Source: Lactuca virosa (taxonomy: Eukaryota > Streptophyta > Magnoliopsida > Asterales > Asteraceae). Taken from it: 64,000 bases of DNA. Positions 1 through 11,181 of the stretch are shown one piece after another; the stretch's first letter is position 1; each line of letters opens with the position of its first letter. The position numbers and the translations under genes were made by a program. The stretch is taken from NCBI GenBank assembly GCA_928212115.1, contig CAKMRJ010004445.1, positions 80,603,444-80,667,443 on the forward strand, written 5' to 3'. The notes beneath the pieces were generated by a model that had not been told where the DNA came from, did no database searches, and saw only the letters and a program-made list of their open reading frames with translations.

Positions 1-1932
1 GTTCTATAATTAACATTGCTAACTTGCAATACTTAACATAATAATCATGCTCCCACTATCATGATAATTATTAACATAACACTTATGCTCCCACTAGCTT
101 TGACATGTATCCAGAAATCAGCTGGACTTTTATAAATCAATACTTATTGACTTTCTTACCAAAGTTCAGACTTCTGATACGAGATGATTTGATAAGGCCT
201 TATCTAAGCTTCCCAAAGTCATACACCTTTCCTTAGATAGCTCACATGTGTGTCTAAACAATTATGAAGAGGTATGCCGTAATCATAATGTTTAGACCTT
301 TTGCCATTCTCACTAGTCCATGTTAGTGTGCCGGTTAACCACACACGCTCCACTAACGACTATGAGAATAAAAATATCACAATTGCTATCTACTTAAAAT
401 CTACTTAGTGCAAGCGTTTCCTCACCATCATTTTCATGAATCGGAGAGAAACCTTATGACACTTAGATTTTTATGGTGTATGGGTTCCTATCCATGTAAA
501 TTTGTCATAACCATAATCACAAGGCAAGGTTAGTGACAAATCCATACTAAATGGACTGAACTTGTTTAATCTTAATTTCTTGCCACCTGGTAGCACAAGG
601 GCTACCATTGCTTCCAAGTAATTATGCAAACAACTGAGAACTTCATAGAACTCACATGCATAGTCAACTTTAACTGGAATGGGCACAGAAATAAGAATAT
701 GTCAACACGATAGGTTATAAAACTCAAGTCGTGTGCTAGTGATAAACAATACCCTTGATTAGTTCTTGAAACTTTTCAAGATCTTTAAGACTCCCACTGA
801 CCTCTTGACATATAAGATTCTCTTGTCAAGAACCATTCATTGACAAAGCAAATATTCAAGAGTTAGTGCGGATTCTTATCAAGAAAAACACTTCACTCAA
901 TTGGCCTTAGTTGGTCTTTGTTTTATCCAAAACATCACAACTCACCAATTTCAAATGTACAAGAGTAGACAACATATTACTCTACATTTGACAAGTGTTA
1001 TAAACCTTCTAAGGATTATGTCACTCAAGTTACAATCTTGGAGTATGACTCTAAGACTCAATTTTGGAACGAAGTATGATTCATCTTTTGATTTAACCAT
1101 TTCATCAATTCACGATTCCTCTTCTTAGCCAAACAAATGCACTAAGATGTCCTTAGAGGATCAATTGTGATATGGTTTTTCATAATCATTAAGATATTCA
1201 TAAAACAAGCTACTCAAGTACTCTCCCATCTTTTCAGATTGGAGAAACTTTTATCTTTCTGCCTAATTTGATTCTTCTCATCCATTCTTCCTTACATTGA
1301 AACTTTTCCAATGTTGCAGAATTACACTTAAACTTATAAGCATAACCATATTTACTAAACTTTAGTAAATTATGACGAATAGTCTCATCCATCTTTGTGG
1401 TGGACCTGACCAGTGCACAACCAAGTGTATCCAATCTCCTAGTCCTTCACTTGACTCACATATACATGTGAACAAGGAATTAGTCTTAATTTCCCAAAGA
1501 TGAAAATTCTCATTCATCATACAATACCGGTTGCATGATTCCAAGTTTCTATCCAACTGGAACATGGGTGATTAGAATCTTTCCTTGTTTGGTAAATTAT
1601 GACACTACCACAACCGAAAGAATCAAATCCATTTCCAATATTGCTATCAATGGAATCATATAAACAATAATTTTTCACAAATGCCATTGTAAGGATATTT
1701 AAAATTAAAACTTTTTCTTTTTATTTTAAAACTTGCGGAAAGACTTATCCTTACAATGCAAATGCATATGAAAATAATGTTGTTATTTATTCCTATGCAA
1801 TCCATCACAACTCTTAAGCAACAGCTCAAAATTCCGATCACCGAACCATGTGATCGAAATCCATCTTCGCGATCAGAATCAGCAAATTCTTCCTTTAAGC
1901 TTCCTCTCTTTTCTTTGATTCTTAAAACATCA
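1..1932 (-). mobile_element. Non-coding internal region of a copia-type (LARD-like) element, distal part
   Basis: AT-rich DNA without a credible reading frame. It is read as the inside of the minus-strand element whose LTR and primer site lie at 6790-7575. A word resembling GTTAACCACACACGCTCCAC occurs near 330 and again near 5780, on both sides of the solo LTR at 1938-4566, which ties the two halves together. No gag or pol homology is seen, so the element looks non-autonomous. Its other LTR is outside the window. Confidence 0.5.
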
Positions 1933-2128
1933 AAATGTGTGACAACCTGAAATTTCTATCTTGTAAAGCCATTCAATTCAATCAAAACTCAGACTTGTTT
2001 CTGCTATCTTTTAGCCTTGTTAAGGGTCTGTTTGAGTGTTCTAAGCCTAGTACATTCAAGGATTGGGTGTTAGGAAGTATCTACTAAAGTTCATTGTGTT
2101 GCATTCAAGCCGGAAACTCCATCACAAG

Positions 2129-2750
2129 GAGTTTATGGCCGCAAACTAGAGTTTACGGCCGTAAACTCTTGTTTAGCCATGAACTCTTCTCCTTAAGTAT
2201 GATTTTCCTTCATTTTTCTTCACTTCTCACATCTTCAAGTCAAGAACACTCATTTCTCTCTCAAGTATCATCAAGAACACTTCCATTTCTCATCAAAGTT
2301 GTAAGTGATTCTTTCATTATTAGTTAATATCCTTCTTGATCTAGTAAAACCCTATGATTTCATCCGTGAATTCATCTCATTTTGGGGTTAGATCTTCAAA
2401 TCATCAAGAACACCAAGAACACCAAGAAGACACACTAGTTCTTTGGACCGTAATCACCCCTTCAAGCTTCCAAATCCTAATTATATACTTATTCATCATA
2501 TATCCAAAAGCACATGATTAGCATCCAAGAATCAACCATTTTAGCAAGAACATCAAGAGTTTACGGCCGTAAACTCGTTCATATACTGTCATAAACATTC
2601 TAGTCCTTCTTATCGTTCCGTCGTCAGGCCGTGAACCCTTCAAGTCATGGCCGTAAACTCTTCAAGTCCTTGTGTTTGCCGTAAACACCATGGCTGTGAA
2701 CACATCTTAGCCGTAAACACACCCTTGTGTGGCCGTGAACACCCTTTATA
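2129..2750 (+). repeat. Array of GTTTACGGCCGTAAAC words in the solo LTR
   Basis: Many exact and decayed copies of a palindrome half-site (TTTACGGCC / GGCCGTAAAC) are scattered here. Two perfect 20-nt palindromes, GAGTTTACGGCCGTAAACTC, lie at 2149-2168 and 2557-2576. The same words occur in the LTRs of E1 and E2. Confidence 0.85.
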
Positions 2751-2948
2751 CAATCATATGTGATTGTAACACTTCATTCCAAGTGTTTCCTAGTCCCTAA
2801 GGTTGTTCCCTAACATGATTAGTTGTTATATACACTAATTATATACATATATGTGTCATTATATGCTTAATATGACCAGTTTGTGCTCAAGGCTTCACTT
2901 GACACTTAGCATCCTATATCGATCTTACATTCGAACCACTCACTACAG

Positions 2949-4321
2949 GTGAGTTCATACCCCTAAACTTATCTTTTAAATGATTTTAAATGCTTTTATG
3001 GGGGGGGGGGGGATACAAGTAGAAACCTTATAGTTATAATATCAATCACATGTGATTTATAACTATCAAAAAGAGGATTTCTTATACTTCAAAACTGTGT
3101 TATCAAACAAACTATTTCAAAACATTTTATAAACTGACATCAAGTCATCAATAACCATTCAAATGGTTAAAACTCTTTTATATGCTAAACTCTTTATCAA
3201 ACTCTTTTAAACTTATATATTGTCAAAATCATGTCTATATAGATATAGTTATATAAATAAGGTTGAAAGGGCTTAGGACTGATAACTCGCTTTATTTCAT
3301 GTTCCTTGTTTGGTTGTGGACTTAGGCTATCGGTTGTTTGTCCGAGTGTCGTTTGAATCTTAGTTATATACTATGTATATGTATGTAGATATAAAAGTTC
3401 TTCTAATCAGTTCAATACCTTTGGGTAGCAAAGGTTTACAAACATGATCAATCATTCAAACAACAGTACTAGTAAACTATAATAGGTATAGTTTAGAGGA
3501 TTACTACTAACTCTTTCTAGAATAATGAAACATACAAGATTCAGTTCATACATGAGTCAGTTCAAACATACTATAACGAGAAATAGAAAGAACATACTAT
3601 ACAGTAGACAGAGAGAACATACTATACACTAGAACAGAGAGAACATACTATACACTAGAACAGAGAGAACATACTATACAAATACAAGAACAATATAACA
3701 TTAATGTGAACCACTACTTCATGGCATGGCAATATACTGTTGTGTCACGTTTTTTAACCAGAGTCTCCTCGAGGAAGAGCATGAATTTGTGTATAGATTT
3801 ATACGGGATTTACCATCCTACACCGTGCTGCTAGCTACAGTGGGACCTGCAGGTCTACGGGTGACGAATGTCATACCATTTCGACGTCTTTGATCGTTGT
3901 GTTTACTAGTCAATCAAGTATGGTTATAATCTCATCACATTTTACCTTAATTAAATAATTGGTTTAAGGTAGTTAGTACATTTGTAGTTACTATATACAA
4001 TACTACTGTACATCGTCATTTTCCCATTACATTCATATTGTGATCTTCTCACATAAACGGTAATGTAAACTATACACTCACTTTTACAAAAGAACAAACA
4101 TACAGAACAGTCGGGTCTTGGTAGAAGACTACATTTCATTATAAGTAGAAAATATAGGATATTCTAGGAGATACAAACATTTACATCAAACACTTACAAA
4201 CATTTACATCAAACACTTACAAACACTTTCATCAAACTTATACAAACATCGACACTAAAATACTTATGAAATCACCAGCTTTAATGCTGATCTACTCTTT
4301 CAAAATAACTTGTATTCTCAG
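2949..4321 (+). other. Putative intron in the solo LTR (conserved splice-site pair)
   Basis: CAG|GTGAGTT at 2949 matches a strong plant 5' splice site. TTGTATTCTCAG|G ending at 4321 matches a 3' splice site, with a branch-point-like CTGAT about 30 nt upstream. The same pair occurs at equivalent places in other LTRs here. Splicing is inferred, not shown. Confidence 0.4.
3580..3690 (+). repeat. Short tandem repeat, about 33-bp unit
   Basis: Three to four imperfect copies of a unit containing AGAGAGAACATACTATACA lie head to tail inside the solo LTR. Confidence 0.75.
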
Positions 4322-4571
4322 GTCACCAGTAGACAGGTACACTGGACCAGGTTTTGAGAAGACGGAGCACATTCGAGACTCGTCTTTTATTTTGATTCAT
4401 ATTTTGGTGTCTTTCAAACTATACACCGAAAACACTTGTATTAAATTATATTATTAATGAAATGGATGATGTTATTGCTTGTTTTACTATTGTGCATTGT
4501 TATGATACTGAACATGACGTCCTTCGCCCCCGAACGTTTCCGCCGTTCTAGTTTGGGGATGTGACAAAATG

Positions 4572-6789
4572 CGACCTAGTCACGTCATGTAATAAGAATC
4601 TCAAAATAGGAACTTAATATAGTTATATAGTGGACTTTACCCGAAGTAGAGTCAAACTTTTTGACTTTACCATCCTTATGATCTTTCAGGTAAATAGGGC
4701 AGCTTCGCAATAACCAATGCCTTCTTTCCTTTGCAATAGAACATATGGAATGGTCACCACAACTCACCTCCTTATCTCATTACCATGTGGTCAGTGATGG
4801 TACACGCTTCAGAGTTATCCTTTCACCATGGCAGATATGGCCGATACCTTTCCATTGGGAAGAGAAAGCTTTTCTGGATTTCCAATGTTACCATTGTCAA
4901 TGTCCATGGAAGTTTGGGAAGTCCATCTTCCAATCAAATTTGCTTGACCAGTGCTCCAAATCATTTCTGATTCAGCAGCATCAAGCAAATAGGTAAGATC
5001 ATTAAGGGTCATGTAATGGTCTGTCATATAGTAGTCCAAAAGGAACTCACTATGTGACATAGGAAGTTATTAAAGAACCTAGTCAACAACCAACTTCCTC
5101 AAGACTTTGACACCTAACTCTCCCGGCTTGTCAATATGCGACTTCATCTCCAGGATGTGAGCACACATAGACTTTGCTTGCCAATAGGGCTTGAGTGACC
5201 GTGAACTTGTGGGCTAGGGAGAATTATTGGAGGAGGTAGAGGAAGTGAAGTATGATTTCCAGTCCCATTAATGCACAATAAAGGATAAGGAAGACCATTG
5301 TTGTCTGAACTAGACATTTATGAGGGAGAAATTCAAGTTTAGTTGATTTAAGTCCTTAATATAACACCCAATATGAAATATTAAGGATAGGACCCAACAC
5401 AATATTTTATAACTTGGAAGAGGGATGCCGTAATCCAAGCTACAAAATATTTGAAGGTAGGAAAATGACGATTTACCAATTTCCACCACGAAAAACAAAA
5501 AACTGTTTTAGGTTTTAATTGAATTGAAACTCCTAGATCCTTTGAGATTCATTGAACAATTCAATGGCATGTATAAATCTCGAGTGTACCCTTCAAGTTT
5601 GTGACTGGGGTGCTGAGGATCACAAACAAGGAGTGAATAACCATGCAAATTAACTTGGTACACCCAATGTTACAACCACCTAATCAATGTGTCAGTTAAC
5701 CAGACACACTCCATTGATCTATGATTAACATCGAGCTACCCTTTTCCACACACTGTCAGTCCCAAATTAGTGTGCCAGTTAACCACACACGCTCCACTAA
5801 CGACTTAACAAGGTGCAAAGTGAAATTTCATGGGTTAGCACCAAATTCACATTTTCCTAAGTAACTAAGATTGGGAATTTATAAGTGTTCTAGTTACTTA
5901 GTATTATCATTATACTTTTAATGAAAGGAGAATTAAAGTCCTGTCCTACCCGTTCGGCTAACGACCCTCCACCATTCAAGGAAGCGGTGGGTGAGAGTGA
6001 ACACCCATTAAATTGCCATTTTATAGGCAGTAACCTTATACCCCCCTTATAGACCGGCTTCGTGAATGAGGCCTACTAACGGTAAGACTGACTTACTCTT
6101 ATACATATTATAAATATTAAACCTATAATATTATAATAGTATAAGGATTGAATTTTAAACTATTAAAATTCTAAGGGTTCAATTTGGAATTAAAGTATTC
6201 ATGGGGGGAAGAGACTCTGGAACATCCATAACTTGAGGACAAGTTATGGAGTTCATAAAACTATTTATGAGGAAAAAGACTCTTCAGTTGTGTAACCTAT
6301 GACTTTAATGAAGGTTTAACACACAAAACTTTTGGTTTTCCATAACTTGAGGACAAGTTATGGAATCCATTAAAAAAACACCAAGATCATCAATTCAACT
6401 AACAAGCATGTCAAGAAAAACTATGATCTGGATTAAACTCATATGAACAAGACAATTCACATCAAACAATTTTCATGTAATTAGCCTAACCATTAAACTA
6501 ATACAAAACATGAAACTTTTGACAATTATCTTTTGAATTGGATTAGAATGATCATTACCACATCAAAAACAGGTTTATTAGTTCAAAAACAGCTTAGGGT
6601 AATGATTCTAGTCCAATTCCAGCCTTAAAGTCAAAAATCTGCACTCTGGGCCTCTTACTCGTCGAGTGTATGAACCTACTCGACGAGTAGGATGAATTTG
6701 TTCATGGACTCGGCGAGTCCACAGTCCAGACAGCCAGAAAATCGATTTTTTCAGCAATTTGCATCAAGTATAATTAAAAACAAGCCTTG
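4572..6789 (-). mobile_element. Non-coding internal region of the copia-type element, primer-site-proximal part
   Basis: Continues the element interrupted by the solo LTR and ends at the primer site 6790-6801. No ORF with gag or pol similarity is present. Tandem-like copies of a GTGTGCCAGTTAACCACACA segment lie at about 5685-5810, and two copies of a CCATAACTTGAGGACAAGTT segment at about 6223 and 6340. The absence of coding sequence over more than 4 kb of internal DNA supports a LARD-type non-autonomous element. Confidence 0.55.
6656..6722. repeat. Inverted CTCGACGAG words
   Basis: TACTCGTCGAGT is followed by ACTCGACGAGTA and then GACTCGGCGAGTC, giving short inverted repeats that could fold. 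From memory, such words are common in lettuce repeats. Confidence 0.6.
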
Positions 6790-6801
6790 GCTCTGATACC
6801 A
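6790..6801 (-). promoter_or_regulatory. Primer binding site (initiator Met tRNA)
   Basis: GCTCTGATACCA on the plus strand is the complement of TGGTATCAGAGC, the usual initiator-Met tRNA primer site. It lies one base from the LTR at 6803 and fixes the element as minus-strand. Confidence 0.85.
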
Positions 6802-6802
6802 C

Positions 6803-7575
6803 TGATGGGTTTTGTATACTACAACATCTTATGGTGCACATACAACCCTAAATACCTTGGATCCATGTTTTCACAAATTATACATGCAATGATGTTTCCA
6901 AGGTATTAATCCTATAACTAGCATGCAATTGTTATATACCGTATAAGATACTAGTTAGAGTAACATACCTTTTATGTAGCTTGAAGTCTTGATGTATCTG
7001 GCCTTAAGAGCTTAGCCCCAATAGTGTGGAAGCCTCAAATCGAATCACAACTCACCTAGGACAAAAGAGACTCTTGAGAGAGAATTCCATGCACCAAAAC
7101 ACCTCCATATTTCTCTAAGAAAGGAAGCACACGTTTTTTGTCATGAACTAGCATATTTATATGTTGGATTCCAAGGGTCATGGGTATAACCCAAATCCAT
7201 ATCCATGGGTTTTATGATCCATGGTTCATGTGGCCCAACTCTTTATGTATCCATACATAAACTTGGTCCAACATGGATCATAAGCTCAACACATATAAAT
7301 ATAACTAACTTCCATAATTAGTCCCCATAGATTTAATTAGTCTCTTTTGATCACTAAATTAATTCCAAATTAATTCTTGATCAATACCAATTAAAAAAAT
7401 ATGATTTCATATTAATATATTATAACTTATAATATATTAACAAATCATATACAACCTTCTCTCAAGAGTCCATCCTAACAAATTGTCCTGGTGTTATGCA
7501 ACCCAAATGGACCATGCTACTCTCGGGTCGAGTACATACCAATAATAGTTATGGGCTTAGACATCTAATCCAACA
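6803..7575 (-). mobile_element. 5' LTR of the minus-strand copia-type element (773 bp)
   Basis: Read on the minus strand it begins TGTTGGATTAGATG and ends CCCATCA, directly followed by the primer site. TGTTGG starts and sub-kilobase length are typical of Ty1/copia LTRs. The partner LTR is off-window to the left, so a target duplication cannot be checked. The element appears to have inserted into the gypsy LTR that continues from 7576. Confidence 0.75.
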
Positions 7576-7990
7576 AATATTACATGGCATAAATCCATGC
7601 AAGTAACCAACATGTATCTAGGAAGAATAGCTTTTGTCCAACATATTCCCATGCACCCCCTCTCTCTCTTTAAAACTCGGCCAAACACCCCTTTTCCCCC
7701 TCACCACTTTCATTCAACTCCTTCTTCCATTCCACTATCTCTCAAGTGTTCCTTACTCCCTCAAGAAATTTCGAGTTCATCATCAACAAGGATCAATTAC
7801 TAAGCTTCTTGGTAAGTACATAGTAAACTCTAGATGTTTTACTTCAAGTTTATACTAAGATCATCCTTCTTACAACTCCATTTTCGTGAATATGAGTCTT
7901 AGAACAACCATCATTTCGAGATCTCTTCAATGCACAAGCTAGGAATCAAAAATCCCTCTCCTTCTTCATCTACATCTGAAAAACCTCAAG

Positions 7991-9702
7991 GTGAGGTTCA
8001 TACCCCACTATTTTCTATGTTTTCATACTCTTTGGGGGGGAATACAAGTCAAAGTTTCGGTTAACCAGTGGATAATTGCATGGACCACTGTGTTGTGTGT
8101 TTAACTTTTGGGTTTTTACTTAAACATGAAGTTTATCACATAGATCTTCATAAAAATCATTAGAAAGGTGTTTGTTAACATTATATATTGTATGAATACT
8201 TGTAGATCTGGGATTATACACTCACAAATAACAAAAATGAGTGTTGTGTTCAAACATGTATAACCTAAACTCAAAAATCAGCTTTCAACAGAAACGTTTT
8301 GGTCTAGTTACGGACTGTTTTTATCATCTTAAACTCAATATTTTTAAAAAGTGTTTAATATTAAAATATTTCATGTCTATACCTTTAAAATGACTACTCT
8401 CATGCATTCATACAATTTTTCTACAATTTATGCCGATTTTTACAAAACTGCCTATCATTTCAGGAATAATCTCGGACCAGTCTTTGAAGATGAACAATTT
8501 CACACTGGTTTGTGGCCATTAAAAATTATGGGAAAAATTGTGAACAAATTAGACTCAATTTCCAAACTTCCAGACTTTACTGATCAAAATTTCGAGTTAC
8601 GATAATTTTTCGATAATTTTTCTAAAAACAGGGACAAAAAAGCCAAAAACCAGAAATTTGTTTTAACTTACGAAAATTGCTTATACTTGTGTTTAGATGT
8701 AAGTTTTAAAGGTTGTAACCTTTTGAAAACACCTAGACATGATAATATCATGTACTTATATACTTGATTATATAAATATTTTCAATTACACTAGATACAC
8801 TCAAGTCGTTTTACAAGAAAGAGGAGTCATAGTTTACGTAGATCTGTTAAAGCTCTTGTGAGACTCTCCTTTGCTCGTACCTACCTAGCGTACGCGGTAA
8901 GTCCTGTTAGTTATAACCAGAGTCTCCTGGAGGGAGAGCGAAAGTTTGTGTATATATCTATACGGGGTTGATAACCCCACACCTGAGTTGTTCGCTACAG
9001 CTAGACTAGGCGAGTCTAGGGTGACAATATCTTACCTTAAACAAGTCGACGCCTGAAAAATGTCATGACAGGCATATCAGTCAGATCAAGCATGGTTATA
9101 GCGACTCACATAGGGAATAAAAACACCATTTGGTTTACGGGAAGCTTTACTTCGTTAGTTATATTAAAAGAAATACCAAACTATGTTTCGTATACTTTGT
9201 AAACTAATTTTACCACTCGGGTCTTAGGGTTTAAGACCACAACACCGGTATATACAGGAAATATAGGATTTTCTGGATTTATTCATCATTACTATACAAG
9301 GAAGAGACACACAGAGAATAACCACATTATTGGAATTTACGAAGAATTTACACTCAACTAGTTTTCACAAAACACCAAACTATGCTTCATATACTTTGAA
9401 AACTAATTTCACCACTCGGGTCTTAGGGCTTTAAGACCACACCACTTTTATATACAAAAAATATAGGATTTTCTGGGGATACACTCTTTTCAAATACAAA
9501 CAAAAGATAATAAAGGACGTGCATGCAATTATACATGGTTTTCGAACGAAACTCACAAACTACTTTCAATAGAAAATATTGGATTTTCTGAAGTTTTACA
9601 CTTATTATAAGAAAAAGATATTACAAAGTTTTTTCTACAAACATGCTTATGAACTCACCAACATTCTATGTTGACGCTTTTCAAAACAACTTGTATTCTC
9701 AG
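7991..9702 (+). other. Putative intron in the truncated LTR
   Basis: AAG|GTGAGG at 7991 and TTGTATTCTCAG|G ending at 9702 occupy the same relative positions as in the solo LTR, E1, E2 and E4. A TTGAC branch-point-like word precedes the acceptor by about 30 nt. Inference only. Confidence 0.35.
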
Positions 9703-10094
9703 GGACTCAGTGAACTGGTACTCGAGCCTTGGATCAAGATTATTTTACTACCTTTCGAGCAACCATACTTTATGTTATTTTTATGTAATCGTTAAACAAG
9801 TACAATTTGTAAAACAATGAATGTTGGTATATTGTAATGTATGATGTTTGGTTGCTATGTCTCAGTTCGGCAATACATCACCATGTCTACCCATGAACGA
9901 AAAATAATATCCTCGTTTTTATGGGTAGATGCTCACATCAAGGGGGAGCGTGCGATGCTCCATCATATCCGACACATTCTCTTGCCCGAGTTCATGATTA
10001 TTTTTGATCTTTATTGCATGGTCGATCAAAAATAAGGGAGAATCATGAGCATCCATTTTGATTTATTATTGGAGCTTTGACGTTAGAGACATTT

Positions 10095-10530
10095 GACGAC
10101 GAAGATTCATTTAGTAGTGTGATGTGAAACTGATTTTTGGTCTTCACAGATCGAATTTTTGGCATTACTTGATGTTCTTCGGACTACGATTATTTATCTT
10201 CAGACTCTACACTTTGGGATGTCTCATTTGTGTTTGCATCCGGTTCAGACATTATGATTCTCGAGTTTGGATTTGCGATATTTTGAAGACGATGATTATT
10301 TTAGCGATGCGGCATGACACTTATTTTTGATCTTCTGATCAAATTTTTGGGATTGCTAGACCATGTCTTCGGATTCATATTATTTATTATTCGGAATTCA
10401 CTTTTGGATGCTTCACATTTTCAAAAGGTTATTCTTCAGAGATTATTTGGTGCATTATCATTCGATTTCGGAATATTGAAGACGTTGTGTGATTCAAGAT
10501 TGTGCTCTTCGGTTCTACAGTTGAGGGGGA
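10095..10530 (+). repeat. Diverged tandem repeat, about 186-bp period
   Basis: Blocks such as GACGA(A/T)GATT and TCAAATTTTTGG / TCGAATTTTTGG followed by CTTCGGA recur near 10100 and 10286, with a third partial copy near 10455. They sit just upstream of a polypurine tract, a place where retroelements often keep non-coding repeats. Confidence 0.6.
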
Positions 10531-10779
10531 GACTGTGAACATGATTAGTTGTTGAGGGACTGATCACATTCGAAGATTGGAATTTCATACTTTTATTCAT
10601 GTATTGGGGTTTCTGTGTTTGTTCTTTGATGCTAGGGATTCCATTTCCAGATTCCGAGATCACGACAACTTTAGCACTTCCGAGACGCTTCAGCACCAGA
10701 CCGACCGGACCTGCCTGTCAGATGTTCTGCCTTTTATCACTGCTTTACCCTCACCATTTCTGAGCATTTTGGGGGAGAT

Positions 10780-11101
10780 TGTTGGAGCATGAAAATTCTC
10801 TATAATGTTGAGTGTTTATTAGGTTAGAATATTCCGTTGTATGAAAATCATATTCCCTCCACTAGTATATAAAGTGGAGGTGATGGTCATTTTTAGTTAG
10901 AGTGTTTACTATGTAGACTTTGTAGTTTAGAGAGAGTGTGGTGGGATCTCTCCCACCATGGGATAGTTATCTCTCCCAACCCATGAGTGTTCTTGTAATA
11001 TTTTATATCTCTCTATTTATCTATTTATCTACTATAGTTTTACTCACATATCTTGTTCATCATGTTCATACATGATTATCTTCTTGGTAATATCTTCCGC
11101 A
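10780..11101 (+). mobile_element. Short LTR (about 322 bp) of the nested fragment
   Basis: Begins TGTTGGAGCATG directly after GGGGGAGAT and ends TCTTCCGCA. It contains TATATAAAGTGGAGG (10865), a credible promoter-like TATA element, and CT-rich leader sequence. Ends are assigned from the TG...CA rule and the flanking LTR sequence. Confidence 0.55.
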
Positions 11102-11181
11102 CCTATCCAATCGATATAATGGGAACCTACAAAGTCATCCGCCCCCAGACGTTTCCGCCGTTTTAGTTTAGGGGTGTGACA

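Larger units (their letters stand above)
1938..4566 (+). mobile_element. Solo gypsy LTR with 5-bp target duplication
   Basis: Starts TGTGACAACC and ends GGGATGTGACA. It is flanked by the direct repeat AAATG (1933-1937 and 4567-4571), so this is a clean solo LTR left after LTR-LTR recombination. It carries the family marks seen in E1, E2 and E4: GGCCGTAAAC words, a donor-like GTGAGTTCATACCCCT (2949), a run of G near 3001, an acceptor-like TTGTATTCTCAG (ends 4321) and a terminal CGTTTCCGCCGTT block. It is nested inside the copia-type element. Confidence 0.9.
9860..11102 (+). mobile_element. Nested retroelement fragment: 3' non-coding tail plus terminal LTR
   Basis: Interrupts the gypsy LTR; CTATG (9855-9859) and CTATC (11103-11107) may be an eroded target duplication. 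It holds diverged tandem repeats, then a polypurine tract GGGGGAGA (10771-10778) and an LTR-like TGTTGGAGCATG segment. No coding domain was recognised. The 5' portion is missing. The lineage is uncertain; the short LTR and TGTTGG start favour copia. Confidence 0.5.
7576..11181 (+). mobile_element. Gypsy LTR, 5' truncated by the copia-type insertion and carrying a nested fragment
   Basis: Its marks match the other LTRs: donor-like GGTGAGGTTCATACCCC (7990), a G run near 8034, an AGTCTCCTGGAGGGAGAGCG block near 8922, acceptor-like TTGTATTCTCAG (ends 9702) and the terminal CGTTTCCGCCGTT...GGTGTGACA ending at 11181. No primer site follows, so this is a 3' LTR or solo LTR. The start is missing because the copia-type element abuts it. 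Comparison with E1 suggests the sequence breaks at about 9859 and resumes at about 11103 around the nested fragment. Confidence 0.7.

Noticed and set aside
4745..5060. Overlapping short frames on both strands as a gene
   Set aside because: No domain, poor start contexts, position inside the non-coding copia-type region.
7597..7858. Short frames near the start of the truncated LTR as a secreted peptide
   Set aside because: They follow the CT-rich leader of an LTR and have no cysteine pattern or homology.
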